Below are positions 34,861 through 47,941 of a stretch of 64,000 nt of DNA, piece by piece. A program made the position numbers and the translations under genes. Below the pieces are notes generated by a model. The model saw only the letters and a list, made by a program, of their open reading frames with translations, had not been told where the DNA came from and did not search any database. Source of the stretch: Thereva unica (lineage: Eukaryota > Arthropoda > Insecta > Diptera > Therevidae); NCBI GenBank assembly GCA_949987705.1, contig OX465286.1:5929445-5993444 (forward strand), written 5' to 3'. The stretch's first letter is position 1; each line of letters begins with the position of its first letter.

Positions 34861-34990
34861 TGCCTATCGCAACTGTTCTCTCCACCGGTCTCGATTCTGA
34901 GCCAATGTCTTCCAGTTTGGCATTCCTAAGCACTGGGCGTCCTGGTCTACCTGGTCTACGCCATCATTCCAAATGTTGCCATGACAGTAG
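34823..34990 (-). pseudogene. C-terminal tail of an RTE/CR1-type non-LTR element with GAA tail
   Basis: On the minus strand from 34971 to a stop at 34864 the frame reads WNDGVDQVDQDAQCLGMPNW followed by KTLAQNRDRWREQLR. This is the conserved end of many RTE/CR1-like ORF2 proteins: a Trp, an acidic stretch, then NW-x-x-LA-x-(D/N)R-x-x-W. The stop is followed within about 30 bp by a short GAAGAAGAAG tract (plus-strand CTTCTTCTTCTT near 34823-34834), like the simple-sequence tails of such elements. Nothing upstream of the tail remains, so this is a 5'-truncated copy. Confidence 0.75.
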
Positions 34991-37900
34991 GATTTTAAGG
35001 TCAAAGCCTCAATCTAAGGGCACTTACTGAACAAGGCCGGATGTTTGTTGTGATGCAAGTCGGTAAGGAAGGAGCAGGGCTCAAGACAACATCATGGAAG
35101 TTTGTGTGTTATGCTCTTATCTTATGTACCTATGCTGCCCCCATTGTTGCTGTCCTCCCTGAACCCGTAGTAACACTATGACATTACAGTTCCTGCTTAG
35201 CGCTGGCTACAGCCCGCACCAAGGAATCACATACGAGGCAATTGTACATACCATGGCTGTGTACTCCATACAGGACAATTTTTGCCTTGAGATCGGCATA
35301 TTTTGTCGAAGGTTAGGGATAAAAGGCTATGCACACACATTTTTCCACGATTTTGCGACTTCTAATTGCGTTTTGGATCTAGTATTAACACAACTTTAAA
35401 ATTGGGTAGGATGGGGGTAAAAACTTAAGAACAGAAGGTAAAGGTAATATAAAGGTAATATAAAGGTAATAAAAATGGTGTGGGGTATTATCTGTATGTT
35501 ACTTTTCATTTGATGGTTGGGGAAGTTTAATTTTTACCAGTCTACAGATTTCTAATCAGTTTTGCCTGTGTGTTGGATGGCACTGCCCAGATGGGCTAAA
35601 TCTGTTCCAGGCATCTCCGGAATGATTTCACTAGTCACTTTCGTGGTAATATTTCATGACACACATTTTCTCACTAGGTCATCTATACGTATGCTACACG
35701 CGCTTTGCCTTAACCTAATTTTTTTGCCAATACACACACACAATAATAATAATTTTTCTTGGTCACAGATTTTCTTCATCATTTCGTATATTTTTTTTAT
35801 TGCAACCTTTCATATTCCCCCCTCCCCTATCACCCATTCAATTGCGCTGCTATACACGTTTCTTTACTGATTTTTTTGTACTTTTATTTTTATTTTAATA
35901 TCGTTCAAATGTTACATGAATTCCATAATACATATATATGTGTATATAATAGTATGCCCCCTTCCCTATGTATATCGTCGTAACGACTCAGTAAGGAGAC
36001 ATAAAATATGTGTTCGTTGGCGATAAAAGAGGGTAAGTTGCACCCCTGTCAAATCGCACCATAAGATACTGACTAAAATCTCAAGGACTTGGACCTGGCA
36101 ACCGAACACAATAAATTTCCGTCACTTCAATGCGGAAAAGACCATACACACACACATACATCCATACATGTCCTTGAACGGACACAATAGACTGGATACT
36201 GTATACCATATACAGAAAGCATATCATACCCCCAGATGAAGAACAACAAAAAAAAATTGTTTTAGATCATTGCGGTCAATGTTTTGTGGCCTGAGCGTCG
36301 TGGCTGTGGTGTGATGGCCTTTCAAAAACCCCAAAAAAAATTTTTTTTCTCCAGGCGTGCTTTCTTTGTCCACCGGTAACTGTAGCCGCACCAAAAATAA
36401 TCTCACCCCATTTTGCTCGTGTTTATAGTATGTAGTATATGGAGGGGGGGGGGGGGGTTGGTAGTGGAGCTTAACTATTCCACTTTTAATCATTATTCAT
36501 GAGACGTACAACCTGCATGCTCCTCACCAACATTCGCAAAAGGTGCTCAACAGATATATATGTACGAATATATAATACACGACTAGGGTAAAAAGCCACA
36601 GCAACAAAAAATATTATAGTATAACCCCCCGTCTAGCCCCACAACGACCGATCCACCCTTGTCCGACTAGGAATCCATTGCTACTAAGAAGGAGAAATAA
36701 AAGCGACATAGGAATGTCCTTGCCAGTAAGGGTGGGGGAGGAGGGTCCGCACAGTTATCCTCAAGGTGTCTGACCACTTCCTTCGTTTTTAGCAAGGAAC
36801 CAAATCAAGATAGAAAGTGAAATATCTAACAAGAGTCCTTTTTTGCCTTCGTCAAGGAAACTTGGATAACTCATGTGTGCTTGCTAGGCTTTTCCTGAAT
36901 TGAAAGTGTGAAAGGGGACACATATATATATATATATATATTTTTTTATATTGTCAGCCGCAGGTTGTGTGGTCTGTGCTGTATGTGTATGTGTGAATGA
37001 GCAAAAGAAATTCACTTGTTATAAGGAAATCATTCTGGTTTCGTTTCTCTTTATTTCTCATCCCCCTCCATTATACACTACGATTTTGGCTGGGTACCAC
37101 CCACAGCCTTTACTCCTGCCCCTCAAGGCATATCCATATAACCACCAGCATCAATAATCAGTAGATGTCGAATAATGAAAAACCTTCACAATTCCCCATT
37201 AATCTTCCAGAGCAGAAGCCGGAAACTGAATATGTTATAACTTTCAATATTCTGTTCCTTTTGGAGCTTCCGCATCTTCCGTGTTGGATTAGCCTAGCCA
37301 CACCATCATCATCTAACACTAAAGATTTGGTCTCATAGTGTGGCTGGTTGGTTAGTTATAGCATAACTTCTTGTTGTCTTAAGCCCCCTCTCCCCACCCC
37401 CACCAAACCGTGTGCTATATGATGGGTAGTAATTGCTGGCAGTAAAACGAGAAGAATGCCACCATCATACCATTTCACCAACCCCCCCCCCACTTTCCAC
37501 CCATGAACCAATCCACACCATGGCCTCACCATGATCCCGAACATCTACGGAAATATTCAGGTAAAGTTCAGATGATGAGATGGGTGGGGATGAAACCGGG
37601 TGCTGGATGCCAAATAGAGGTGAGATTGAAAGTCTGTGAAAGATCTTTCTCTTGTCGAGTAGAGGGCTGGTGTCCCTCTGAATACAGTATAGACGACGGT
37701 ATAGACGCAATGTATATATATCTTTTATGGTATTTTCTCTCATCTAGGTGTGGTCCAAGTTTTTCAAGGAGATTACCTGGCAATTTACTAATTAGGTATC
37801 TGATGAGTTAATGAGCTTCTTAAGGCAGTTAATATAATCCTGCAATTATGGGTATCTACTTTTGTATTTATCTCCGAGTCTCACAACTAGCTGCCGTTGG

Positions 37901-38410
37901 GTATTTCTCTATAAATACTGGATAATATTTTTATTTACATTTTAATTTTAAATCACCACTATTGGATTCCGTTTAATTTTCATACAATGTTCTACGTTTA
38001 ATGGGGTTTAAAAGTCAAGTGCAAATAAAAGCTGATTAAATAAATTTTGTGGGCCGAATACCAGTTAAATAAGATACTTATAGTGTACCTACCATTTCAA
38101 AAACTATACTACAAGCCAAAGGGCCAGAGATGGTATGACCACCACATATCTTGCTTTTACAACATCTTTTAAGTATCGTCCCTGTCGTATACCCCCATAT
38201 CTACTCCCTATCTCCGGAAAAAGAAGCCAAAGAACAAAAACTCAGGGTAGTGTTATCTTAATGCAACCTGGATGGGGGCGGGTTGGGGGTGGTGGGGTTT
38301 AAACGGTTTTCGGGCCGTATATGGCTAAAAAAGTGGTAAAAAGTGTAAGAGGTCTGCGAAACACTAACCGAGTCTCCAGGAATGCAAAACAATGAACATC
38401 CAGCAGAACG
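34990..38410. other. Intergenic AT-rich DNA, no gene seen
   Basis: Holds a small GGTAATATAAA repeat at 35436-35476, TA tracts near 36922-36941, a G14 tract at 36444-36457 and many polypyrimidine runs. Short frames on both strands (for example 35178-35399, 37503-37811) show no family motif, codon consistency or splice context that would support a gene. Confidence 0.5.
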
Positions 38411-38414
38411 GGTC

Positions 38415-38890
38415 AAATTCATGACTCTTATATGTGTTTACATGATTCATATATATAAGATTATATGACTCCTATGTGTTCCTACGAGACTCCTATGTGT
38501 TTACATAACTCCCATGTGTTCCCATAAGATTCCTTTGTGTTTACGTCATTCATATATGTTTACATTACCTCCTATAAGTGTTTACATAACTCCTATATAT
38601 GCTAACATCACCCCTCTGTATTGCCATGAGACTCCTATGCGTTTACACGACTCCTATATATATTTATATGACTCTTTTATGTATTTACATGACTCCTTTT
38701 TTGTGTTTACATGACTCCTATATGTGTTTACATGACGCATACATGTTTACATGACTCCTATATGTGTTTACATTACGCATGCATGTTTACATGACTCCTG
38801 TATGGGCTCATATGACTCATACATATTTCCATGACTCCTTTATATAATTATATGCCTCTTTTATGTATTTACATGCCTCAGTTATGTTTC
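38415..38890. repeat. Degenerate minisatellite, unit about 20-24 bp
   Basis: Roughly twenty imperfect copies of a unit like ATGTGTTTACATGACTCCTAT run for about 475 bp. A frame across it encodes a repetitive Tyr/Pro/His-rich peptide only because the DNA is repetitive. It abuts the 3' side of the R1-like fragment that follows. Confidence 0.85.
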
Positions 38891-40018
38891 ATGTAGGGGC
38901 CTGCGGCATCCGACACCTTACTCTTTTTCTTCAGGTACGCATGTAAGAAACCACGCCCTGTTAAAAATTGGGTCAGATAGTAGTCAGGCTCACCGAACTC
39001 CTGATACACCCAGGAGCTCCGCTGGCCGATCAGTCGGACTGTACACCTGCCCCTAAAATCACCGCCTTTGCAAGACCTTCATGGCAACCCTCGCTGACTT
39101 GCGTTTACCTAGTCTGATCCTCTCTGTGGACGACCTGTCTCTCCTGGGCTAGTAGGTCGATTGGAATGACTCGAGGCTCGAAGACCGTGCGGAAGATATC
39201 CCCGCTCCGTTGCCCTGGCGGCTTCAACTACGTCCTGGAGTGCGCCTGTAGTGGAGCGTCACGACCGGAAGCCGAATTGCTGAGCAGAGAGATTTCCTGC
39301 TTCTCGTACAGCCTCGTAGAGGCACGGCCCCGACAGCCACTCCAGGAGCTCACCTGACGTGTTCAGCATGCACAAAGGTCTGTACGAGATTGCTGCGTCG
39401 GCTGGCGCTCTCCCATTGCTGATCGAAACCAGCCTCGCTGTCTTCCAGTGGGCGGGAAATTTGTCCGCCCTCAGGCACGCATTGTGTAACTCCAGCAGAA
39501 GGGAGGGTTTGCTGAAGGCCAATACCTTCAATATATGTATCTGCGGGAAGGTCGTCCGGACTTAGTGTCTTCCGGCCCTGCATTGAGCCGAAGGCCACTG
39601 CCAGTTCTTCCTCGTTGAAGGGGAGTGCCCCAAGATCGGCGGTAAATGGTCGTTCGGATGGCCGCCGCGGATGTCGCCCATTGTGGTCGGATCCCTGGGG
39701 CATCCTCGGGCGAATGCTCCCTGCCTCTGCGTTACGATCCTGTACCCCAATCTCCACGGGTCCCGATTCACATCCTACATGAGGGCCCTCCGGCGTCGCC
39801 GTTGGCTGGACTTGATGAGAGATCGTTGGCTGGACTTGATGACAAGAGATTTCTTGGCCGCTTTGAACGTTGCGGCGAAGGAGCTGCGTAGATATCGCAG
39901 ACTCTCGCCCTCTGTACCTGGCACATACTGCGAAGTTCTGCAATTTTTTCCGTCCACCAGTAAAAGGCTGCAACTCAAAAAGCTCCTTTGTCCAGTTCAG
40001 GATGACCAGAAGCTGCAT
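38880..40018 (-). pseudogene. R1-like non-LTR retrotransposon ORF2 fragment (reverse transcriptase start and C-terminus)
   Basis: Read on the minus strand, pieces follow in ORF2 order. The linker and DPWRLGYRIVTQ block lie at about 39765, then LGALPFNEEELAVAFGSMQG just before the reverse transcriptase at about 39640-39580. The fingers of the RT domain follow (LHNACLRADKFPAHWKTARL, YRPLCMLNTSGELLE, LSAQQFGFRS; 39490-39262), and after a frameshift GRSTTGALQDVVEAARATER (39255-39195). A jump then leads to a C-terminal block, YYLTQFLTGRGFLHAYLKK (about 38985-38925). The palm with the catalytic F/Y-x-DD motif is missing, so RT activity is impossible. At least two frameshifts and one large internal deletion are visible. 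Block order and wording match the R1 clade; R1 normally inserts in 28S rDNA, but no rDNA is seen here. Confidence 0.85.
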
Positions 40019-42535
40019 CTTTATAATAAAATCAATTTTTCCTTTTGGTTATACTATTATGAACAAGACTCCCCCTTAACTATAGAAATGTTGTAATACA
40101 TTTTCTCGACTGTGGCATTTTAAATTCTTTCAACTCAATTTCCAAACCCCCTACCTTCAACCCTAATCACCCCCTATTTTTCATATCACGTTTCGTCCTT
40201 TATGATTTTTTTTTCTTGTTTTTTTCTTCTTCTATTTTTTTCCTTTAATACAAAAAATGAATTTAAAACAATCAACCAAGCTTGAAGTCGTAGGCGGCTA
40301 GCGAATGCCAGTCTAAAAGCGGCTTCCTTCTTGTGTTCTCTATTGTTTTGTGGTTTGTATTTTGCCTTTATATTTTTTTGTTTTATTTTTTTGTTTTTTT
40401 GTTAATTTGTGTATGTCTTTCCCTTGCTTGCCACCCACTCACAATCCGCCCCAAACAAAAATCTCTCACCAATCGACTTAATGTCTTCCTGAACGGATTT
40501 TGGTATACTGCTCGATTGTTAGAGAGAAATTCAGGAAACATTTGATGCAATAATAGAAATAATTCCATACACCCCACAGCTAAGATGAGATATACGTTGT
40601 ACGGGATATACCTTTGGCTTGGCAGAGATTATTTGGTTTACCCCCGGCTATTCTAAAATTAGTGAAATATATAACGTAAAGTAAAAGAAAGATATCAACG
40701 GATAGCCTCCGAGATTTTTTGTTACTAAACGTGATTTATAAGCGCTTTCGTTTTGTCCAACAAACTAAACCAAACGAATTACCTCCTTTCACAGGGCGCA
40801 CACTTTAAAAAACGAATCCTTTTTTTGCATTATTTTTTGAATTTTATAAGAAAGGTAATAAATAGTGTAATAAAAAGGTAATTAACAGGGTAATAAATAG
40901 TGTAATAAAAAGGTAATTAACAGGGTAATAAATAGTGTAATAAAAAGGTAATTAACACGGTAATAAATAATTATCTAATTTTTTTTTTTTTTTAAGTTTT
41001 ACGATGACCATGGTATACACAAATGTAAAGAGATCCTGTATTATATAGGGAAAAGTAATTTCGATTACTATCATCCCTTCTAGAACATTAACACCAACCA
41101 ACAACCCAAAATATATTGTCTTCACGCAGCGACAACAAAAAAAAATGTTTTCTAGTAAATTTTCCATATGTTCACATTTTTCCTCCCCTTTTTTTTATAA
41201 GCAAGGCTGCAAATAAGGACAAGCATTTATTTTTTTTTTTTCATATATATTTACAAAAATAAAAAAAGGGAAAAGGGACATCATTTACAGAAGTGATGAC
41301 ATCCGATCCGCGGAGGAAACATTTATACACAAACACACCCCCTTCTAAAAAGATAAAAAAAAATACAGCAGAAAATCTCGCCGAAAAAAAAATCAATGCA
41401 AAAGGGATGAATTCTATTATCGCCCTCTTTTATCTAACGTTTTTAATCTACATGCAAACACATACAATAAAAGCGTGAATATCCAGCAACAACACGAGAA
41501 GAAAAAAAAAACACAAAAAAAAATACAAAACAAGTGGAAAAAGGGGTTGAAGTATTTTTAAGTAAATTTATAGCATTTTGTTTGTATCTCTCTCTCTCTG
41601 TTTTTCTCTCTCAAATTTCATCCTTTACCGCGTGACTCTCCGCGGCCTCTCAAGGATATCATCTACACATTCAAAGTCCACACAGGAAAATTAGAAAGTA
41701 AAAAAAAAGTTTAGTGATAAAACCTTTGCCTTATTTTTTGGCGTTAAGTATTTATTTATTCACTTTCCGAAGGGGATCCTGCCCCACCGCCGCCCCTCCC
41801 CACCTTCGCGAATTTTTTGGGGGCTGCGTAGGGGTGCAGCAGCAACGTGTGTGTGCGTAGATATTTTTGTATTTTTATCTGCTAAAGGTAGTCTGTTGTG
41901 ATCCTAAGGGCCGGGGGCGGTGGAGGGGGATCTTTCGGACCTTTATTTATTTATTTTTCATTTTACTTTATTTTTTTTCATTTTCATTTTCATGGACTTC
42001 AAGGATCGAAGCTGCTATTTTTATTTTATATATTAATCCATCCTACCCGCCGCGGCGTTCTGTTTTTCGCTGTGCTTATTGTATTGAAGTATTATTTGAA
42101 TTGTTTATACCCACCTGCGCCCTTTCGGCGCGCCCCTCAATCTCCTTTGAGAGTGGCAAAGAACAGAGACAGATTGGAGAAGCCATGTATTCTGTAACAC
42201 ACTGTAGAGATGCTCTCGTGTGACTTTCATTTTTTTTTAATAAGATCATCGTCTTTTTTTTGTAATGTGGTAGATAGTTAAGGTCAGGGGTCAGTGTATA
42301 TGTACTATCAATTGTTCGGTTATGGCATAGTGAAACATGTCTAAGTAACTCTGCCATAGCCGGTCCCAAGCCTAGATTGAGAAAGGAGGAGGGTAAAACA
42401 GATGTAAGAAAGACCTGAGTATTAATCAACACACGATAATGGCTTGAGAAAAGTTTATAAGTATGGGCGATGGTGTAACTTCATAGTACCAAACCCTGCG
42501 CAGATGAGTAACCTCAATGAGGCTAGTCTAGAAGT
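40019..42535. other. Intergenic AT-rich DNA, no gene seen
   Basis: Poly-T/poly-A rich, with a CT-rich tract at 41588-41612 and the 35-bp repeat described separately. Short frames within are low-complexity. Confidence 0.5.
40854..40972 (+). repeat. Perfect 35-bp tandem repeat of the TAATAAAA family (3.4 copies)
   Basis: Units begin at 40854, 40889, 40924 and 40959 (partial). Each contains GGTAATAAATAGTG, TAATAAAAAGG and TAATTAACAG. The three full copies are identical, which implies recent expansion within an otherwise diverged repeat family. Confidence 0.9.
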
Positions 42536-42539
42536 CGAA

Positions 42540-43155
42540 TAGTAACAAAAATGGTAATATAAAACGTAATATAAAAAATCTACCTAAAAGGCATGATAAG
42601 ATATAGGTTTTTGTAGTAAACTACTTGCACAGTAGATTAAGATAATAAAAAGGGTAATAAAAAGGTAATAAAAAAGTTTAAAAAATAATAATAATAATGT
42701 ACTAAGCTTACATTACCAATTTTAGCAGTTTTTTGCATTATTTTTTGAATATTCAATAAAATTACGTAAAATTATTACCTAATAAAGAGATAAGGTAATA
42801 AAAAGGTAATAAACAGAGTAATAAAACGTAACATAATAAAATCCACCCCCATATTGGGAATTTTTAGTAAACTTCTTTCAAAGTAGGCAAATATAATAAA
42901 AAGTTAATAAAATTATAGCAGTGTCAATTGTAGTAGTTTTTTTTCCGTTTTTTTTGCATTATTTTTCGAATATACAATAAAACGTTGTTAGAAAGTAATA
43001 GAAAAGGTAATAAAAAGGGGAATAAAACGAAACATAATAAAAAGCCATGTTAACCTATTGGTGTTTATAGTAAATCACTTGGAAAGTATGTAAAGATAAT
43101 AAAAAGGTGGTAATAAAAAGGTAATAATAAAAAGGTAATAAAAAAGGCAATACCC
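42540..43155 (+). repeat. TAATAAAA-rich dispersed repeat block (forward)
   Basis: Dense in (R)GGTAATAAAA words, with three imperfect copies of a module containing AGTAAACTACTTG or a close variant, then AAAGTAG (near 42615, 42870 and 43070), each followed by AATAAAAAGG runs. TTGCATTATTTTTTGAAT also recurs. The same modules appear reverse-complemented at 44.7-44.9, 47.4-47.6 and 63.3 kb, so this is an interspersed family rather than plain low complexity. Confidence 0.75.
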
Positions 43156-44640
43156 TTACGCCAGTACCAGCACCACCAGCACAATTCCGGCCTACTAATT
43201 CCTGACAATCTTGTCAAGAATAAAATGAGAAAGGAGAAAGAAGAAAAAAGGGAGAGTGATGGTTTTTTTAACGGTGATAGTCTAAGCTCAAGTGTTACCG
43301 TTTGTGCTAGTAGTCTGTCAGGTCGTGCACATGTCATGGTGCAATGTCTAGTAGTAAGCTTATCTTGAAGGATAGAAAGAAGCATAGGATCGACTAGGGG
43401 GAATCAGGGCGATGTTGGAGGAAATAGCCGACAAGCCACGAAGAGTTGATCCACCGACGAATATAGACAAAGACTACCACCAAATGGTCGCTATGCGTAG
43501 GCCCTTGATTAAAAAGGTTAATGAAGGCAATGTCCATACCCTACACCCTATCAATGTATTTATCCCATCTCGGGTGATCGCCAACCAAGACAACATTTTT
43601 CAGTGACGAAAGCGCGCTTCTTCCATTCGTATATCGAGTGTCCCATGACGACATTTGGATCTCTTAGAAAAACCCCTTTGGTGTGTCGTTCAAAATACAA
43701 AGCGCTTATACACAACTCTTTATAAAGTGTCCAAGGACTCAGGTACATAACCCACACCGACAACACATCGCAGAGCTAGTATTATTTCATTCTTCAGTGG
43801 TGTTCTTGCCCTAGATCATCCCTGCATCTCTCATCTCAATTCATCTTGATGTAATATTGCGTGCCTTTCAAGTGCTTCTTATATGAACTCTTGTATCCAT
43901 CACACAATAATTCAACCTCCCCCCATCATCGAGAATAATACCCATTGGAGGATGTTTTGAAGAACTTGCTTACGACTCAGTACGATTTCACAACAATTTT
44001 TGCGAACAAGCAATAGTAAATATAACTGTAAATAGAATTTCCTTATAAATCTCATAGAGGCCACATATACCCTTTACCTTTATCATATTTTTTTATGGAA
44101 TTTATTGAAAAAACAGTTACCACAGTCATCACAGAGGTGGCGATCGATTTTCTATTATTACAACGAAGCCCAGCTAAAGTTCACCTTTGTTATTTGTTCA
44201 GGTAGAGGTAAAACTACTTCTTGTGTTTCCTATCCATTCTAGTCTTGTTTATAAATCGTTGTCTTGACGATATAGCATCATGTATTCATGGATAGTCTAT
44301 TTCTTTTTTTATTTAAACGATTTTAAGTCTTCCTTCCAATCGTTTACAATAAGTGTGTATTTCACATTTTTCTGTGTTATCAATATTCTCAAGACTATTT
44401 TCAATATCCTTCGCGCAATGCATAAGTCCTTTACAGCACTGATGCTTATGTACATAAACCCCGTCAAGTGCTGTTGTAATAAAGAATAATAAACACAATT
44501 CCATAAATTCATAGAGAGAGCGAGCTAGAGAGAAGGAGAGAGAGAGAGAGAGTTGCATCAACAAAATACATTTTTTATATGGACTGAAGATTGTGTTGAG
44601 GAGAGTGTTTAAGATTTAACTAATTTTTGATTGATTTTTA
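43156..44640. other. Intergenic, no gene recognised
   Basis: More even composition at 43.2-43.9 kb, with frames of 64 codons (+, 43412-43606) and 68 codons (-, 43560-43766). Neither carries a motif I can place, and I cannot exclude an unrecognised element remnant. A GA tract lies at about 44513-44552. Confidence 0.45.
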
Positions 44641-44925
44641 TTAGGTAATAAAAATCTTTACGAAATTTTATTGTATATTAGAATGCAAAAAACTGCTAAA
44701 ATTGGTACTGGTACTGTTTAAGGTTATCACATTTTTATTATTTTTTATTACCTTTTTATTACTCTTATATTACCCTTATATTACATTAACCTACTTTTCA
44801 AGTAGTTTACTACAAAAACCAATATATCAACTTGCCTTTTAGGTGTACAGTTATTATGTTTCGTTTTATTACCTTTATATTACCTTTATATTACCTTTAT
44901 ATTACCTTTACCTACAGGGTGCGCG
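44640..44925 (-). repeat. TAATAAAA-rich dispersed repeat block (reverse)
   Basis: Reverse orientation: TTATTACCTTTTTATTAC runs and the module CAAGTAGTTTACTACAAAAACC (near 44800), which is the reverse complement of the module at 42.6 kb, followed by three TTTATATTACC repeats. Confidence 0.75.
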
Positions 44926-47280
44926 ATCAAGACCTGCGGTATTTCAACATTAAATAACTTTTTTAGCCAATTTCGAAATTTTTAACATGATTCTGGAACG
45001 TTATTCAGTATCATTTTAGGTTTAAGTTAATCCACATCGTGCGGAATTGCAGCTCTTCACAGCAAACATAAAAAAATAAGTAAAATAAATGATAAAGAAA
45101 ACAACAACAACAACAAAAAAAAAACAACAACCACACACGCATGCGCGCGAAAGAGAATTAATCTAAAAGGCATTTTGTCTTGTCTTGCCATCATCGTCGC
45201 CGTCGTCATCGTCTCATTAGGAGGTCCTCCACCATCCACAAAAGTGATTCATATCTTCATCAATTCATCACTCTGCCGGGAGGGAAGTGTTTATGAGATT
45301 GTCATCGGTTATCTTTTTTTTTTCTTATTAAAAGTTCCATTTTGTTTCCTCTTTCAGCATCTACACACCCCTTTGGCACTTACTGGTCTTCACAAATCAG
45401 CATTATATACACTATATTCATGAGAAGCAGCCAACAATAACAACAACAATAACAAAAACGTGACATCTTTCTACGAATTTTTAAAAAAATACAGTAAATA
45501 ATTCATTCCAAGTATTTTTTTGTTCAAGTCTTCTTTCTTTCGAGAACTTGAATTCAGAAAAGAAAATAATAAATCCCTTCCTTCCTCCTATTGGACAGAA
45601 CCACAAAAAAAAACGCAACAAAATCTTCTGGAGATGATATACACATCTTCCCTAGATACCTTCGTGGCCTTCCTCTGAGGTGTTGAAAATTCTCCTTCAA
45701 CATCACACCTCAATTAATTTCGTGGGCATCTCACACACACAGATTGAAGGTGACTTAATAATAATAATAAAAAAAAAGAAAAGAGAAAAGAAAGAGCGTG
45801 ACAAAAAATAAAACCAACCAAAATTCGGTCGAACAGCAATAAATCACGCAAGCGCGCAATGGACTTAAAAAATTCTGGACCGCGCGCCATCCAAAAAATC
45901 AAGGAAAACAAAAAAAAATACCGGGAGACAGACGTTCATAATTCTCGCTTTCATCACCTTTTATATCTTCTTCTTAATCCACACATTGAAGGCGATTACA
46001 CGAATATTCTTAAGGTGCGCGCGCATGCGTTTGTTTTTTTTGTTGATTTATTTTGGCTTCTTTGGTCCATGATTGAACACAGCGAAGCGATTAGCATATT
46101 GAATTTGAACAAAAAGCCTTTTTAACGGAGAGGGACAACGACTATAGGGCGACGTTGATGACAATGACGACGACGATGATGACGATGACGACGACACGAT
46201 GACCAACCAACCAAACCAAACCAACCAAGAGGACCGTGAACACGTTTATTTGCAAAATCTTTTCACGGGACAAAAGCTTCTTCTTCTGGGCGCTCTTAAG
46301 TAACATTCATTTGGTAAAAATATACCATACACAGTTTTTGTTGTTGTGGTGTTTTCAGATTCATTTCAAGAATATGAGGATACTGCAAGAATCACCTCCC
46401 ACCTCTTCCCCCCAGCTGCTGCATCCGGCGTGCGGTGCGCGCAATATCCAAAACACAATGGAGGTGTTGTATTTGACTACTGTGTAACTCTCTGTACTCA
46501 CACATTCCTTGACTCTATGAAATGACAGAGTCCATTTTCACTTTCCTTTTATATGTTACCCTTAGTACAAGAACAAAAAAAAAATAAAGAATATAGTATG
46601 TCCAATGTCCAAGACAAGCCATGTCCAAGACAAGCCATATAGTATATCCCCAGTACAGTAGTCCCCTTTGTGTCCAATTGTAAAAAGCGCATACACACGC
46701 CTATTTTAAATAAAAAAAAAAAAAACTCAAGGCTAGTGTTAAACATTGCTCTGTGTGGATATCCCCAACGGGGAGACGACGACGAGACTAATGCAAAATA
46801 GCCATCATTGTGAGATGTTGTTGGTTTTTTTTTTTTCATTCAGATGCAACAAGTTTGATGACCTCTCCTCCCTCTAAGCAGCTACAAACATATATATGAA
46901 TGCACAATGGGCATAATCCTCAAGCTAAGATGCTTTATGCTGGATTTATGCACGTTTTCTGTCTACATATATAATGTACTCTAGCTGCGCTAAATGGTGT
47001 TAAGGAATTTGCTTTTGTAATTAAATTTCATTATTCCTTTTATTTTTTGTTTCTTTTTTTTTTATTCTTCATTAAATAAAAATCTGCATATGAATGTAAG
47101 TATCCAAAAGGGTTTTCTGTAAATGTAGCTTGAAATTGAAATGAACGCGACGCGTCTCGCACAAACAGAACAATAATTCCGTGTGGGGACGAATTATGGA
47201 GATAATATGGGGTTTGCATGGCTCAAATTAACATTTAGATATGGCGGATATTTGGCGAACTAGTAGCAACCCACCCCAGC
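44926..47280. other. Intergenic, no gene recognised
   Basis: AT-rich with homopolymers and a GAY-type microsatellite (GACGACGATGATGACG) at about 46140-46200, followed by a CCAAACCAAACCAACC tract. One splice-acceptor-like site with an open frame at 46359-46525 is discussed in the findings. I see no supported gene. Confidence 0.45.
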
Positions 47281-47429
47281 AGGGACACCCATGCCGGACA
47301 GGCTAACGGGAAGAGTCCAGAAGAAGCTAAATACATCCCCCACTTTATTTCCATTTGCCTTTTTCGGTTTCATTCTTGAAAAGATTGCCGGGTATGTGAA
47401 AGCCGATGCTATAGTGTTGCACTGGTATT

Positions 47430-47930
47430 ATGTAAGGTTATATTACCTATTTTATTACCCTCTACCTATTTCTAACGTGGTTTACTACAATCATCAATAT
47501 CTTTATATGCCTCTAAATTGTACTTTTGTGATATTTCGTTTTATTACCCTTTTATTACTTCTTAATTACCTTTTAATTACCCCACCTATAAAACGCAGAG
47601 CAGTGCTATCATCCCTACAAAAGATCATTTATGCATACTCGAAGCTGCGCTCACGTGGAATAATTTTAATAATTTTATTATCTGGTTTAACTAACAGGGC
47701 ATAATCATGTTTTTAATAGAAATTTTATTGTTTACCTTTTTATTTCCCCTTTATTACCCTTTTATTACCTCTGTTAACAATCGTGATTTTTTTTAAATAA
47801 TTTAATTACTTGGCTTCGGTAAGATCTGTTTTTTTTGTTTTCAAGAAATTTTCTCAGTCGATTTTATTACCCCTTTTATTACCTGTGTTATTCATCATAT
47901 ATTTTTGGTAATAGTTCTATTATGTTGTTG
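47430..47930 (-). repeat. TAATAAAA-rich dispersed repeat block (reverse)
   Basis: Contains TTATTACC runs, the module GTGGTTTACTACAATCATCAAT (near 47480) and a second module type (AATCGTGATTTTTTTTAAATAA, TTATTCATCATATATTT, TTGTTGAGGTACCC) that recurs at 54.2-54.9 and 56.7 kb. It directly abuts the gypsy fragment that starts at 47942. Confidence 0.75.
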
Positions 47931-47941
47931 AGGTACCCGCT

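Noticed and set aside
38514..38714. 66-codon Tyr/His/Pro-rich frame
   Set aside because: Lies wholly inside the degenerate minisatellite; its repetition reflects the DNA repeat.
42076..42432. 118-codon minus-strand frame, and a plus-strand VAKNRDRLEK-like string near 42150
   Set aside because: The long frame has no recognisable motif and spans a poly-A tract. The plus-strand string vaguely recalls the non-LTR tail motif but lacks the conserved tryptophans.
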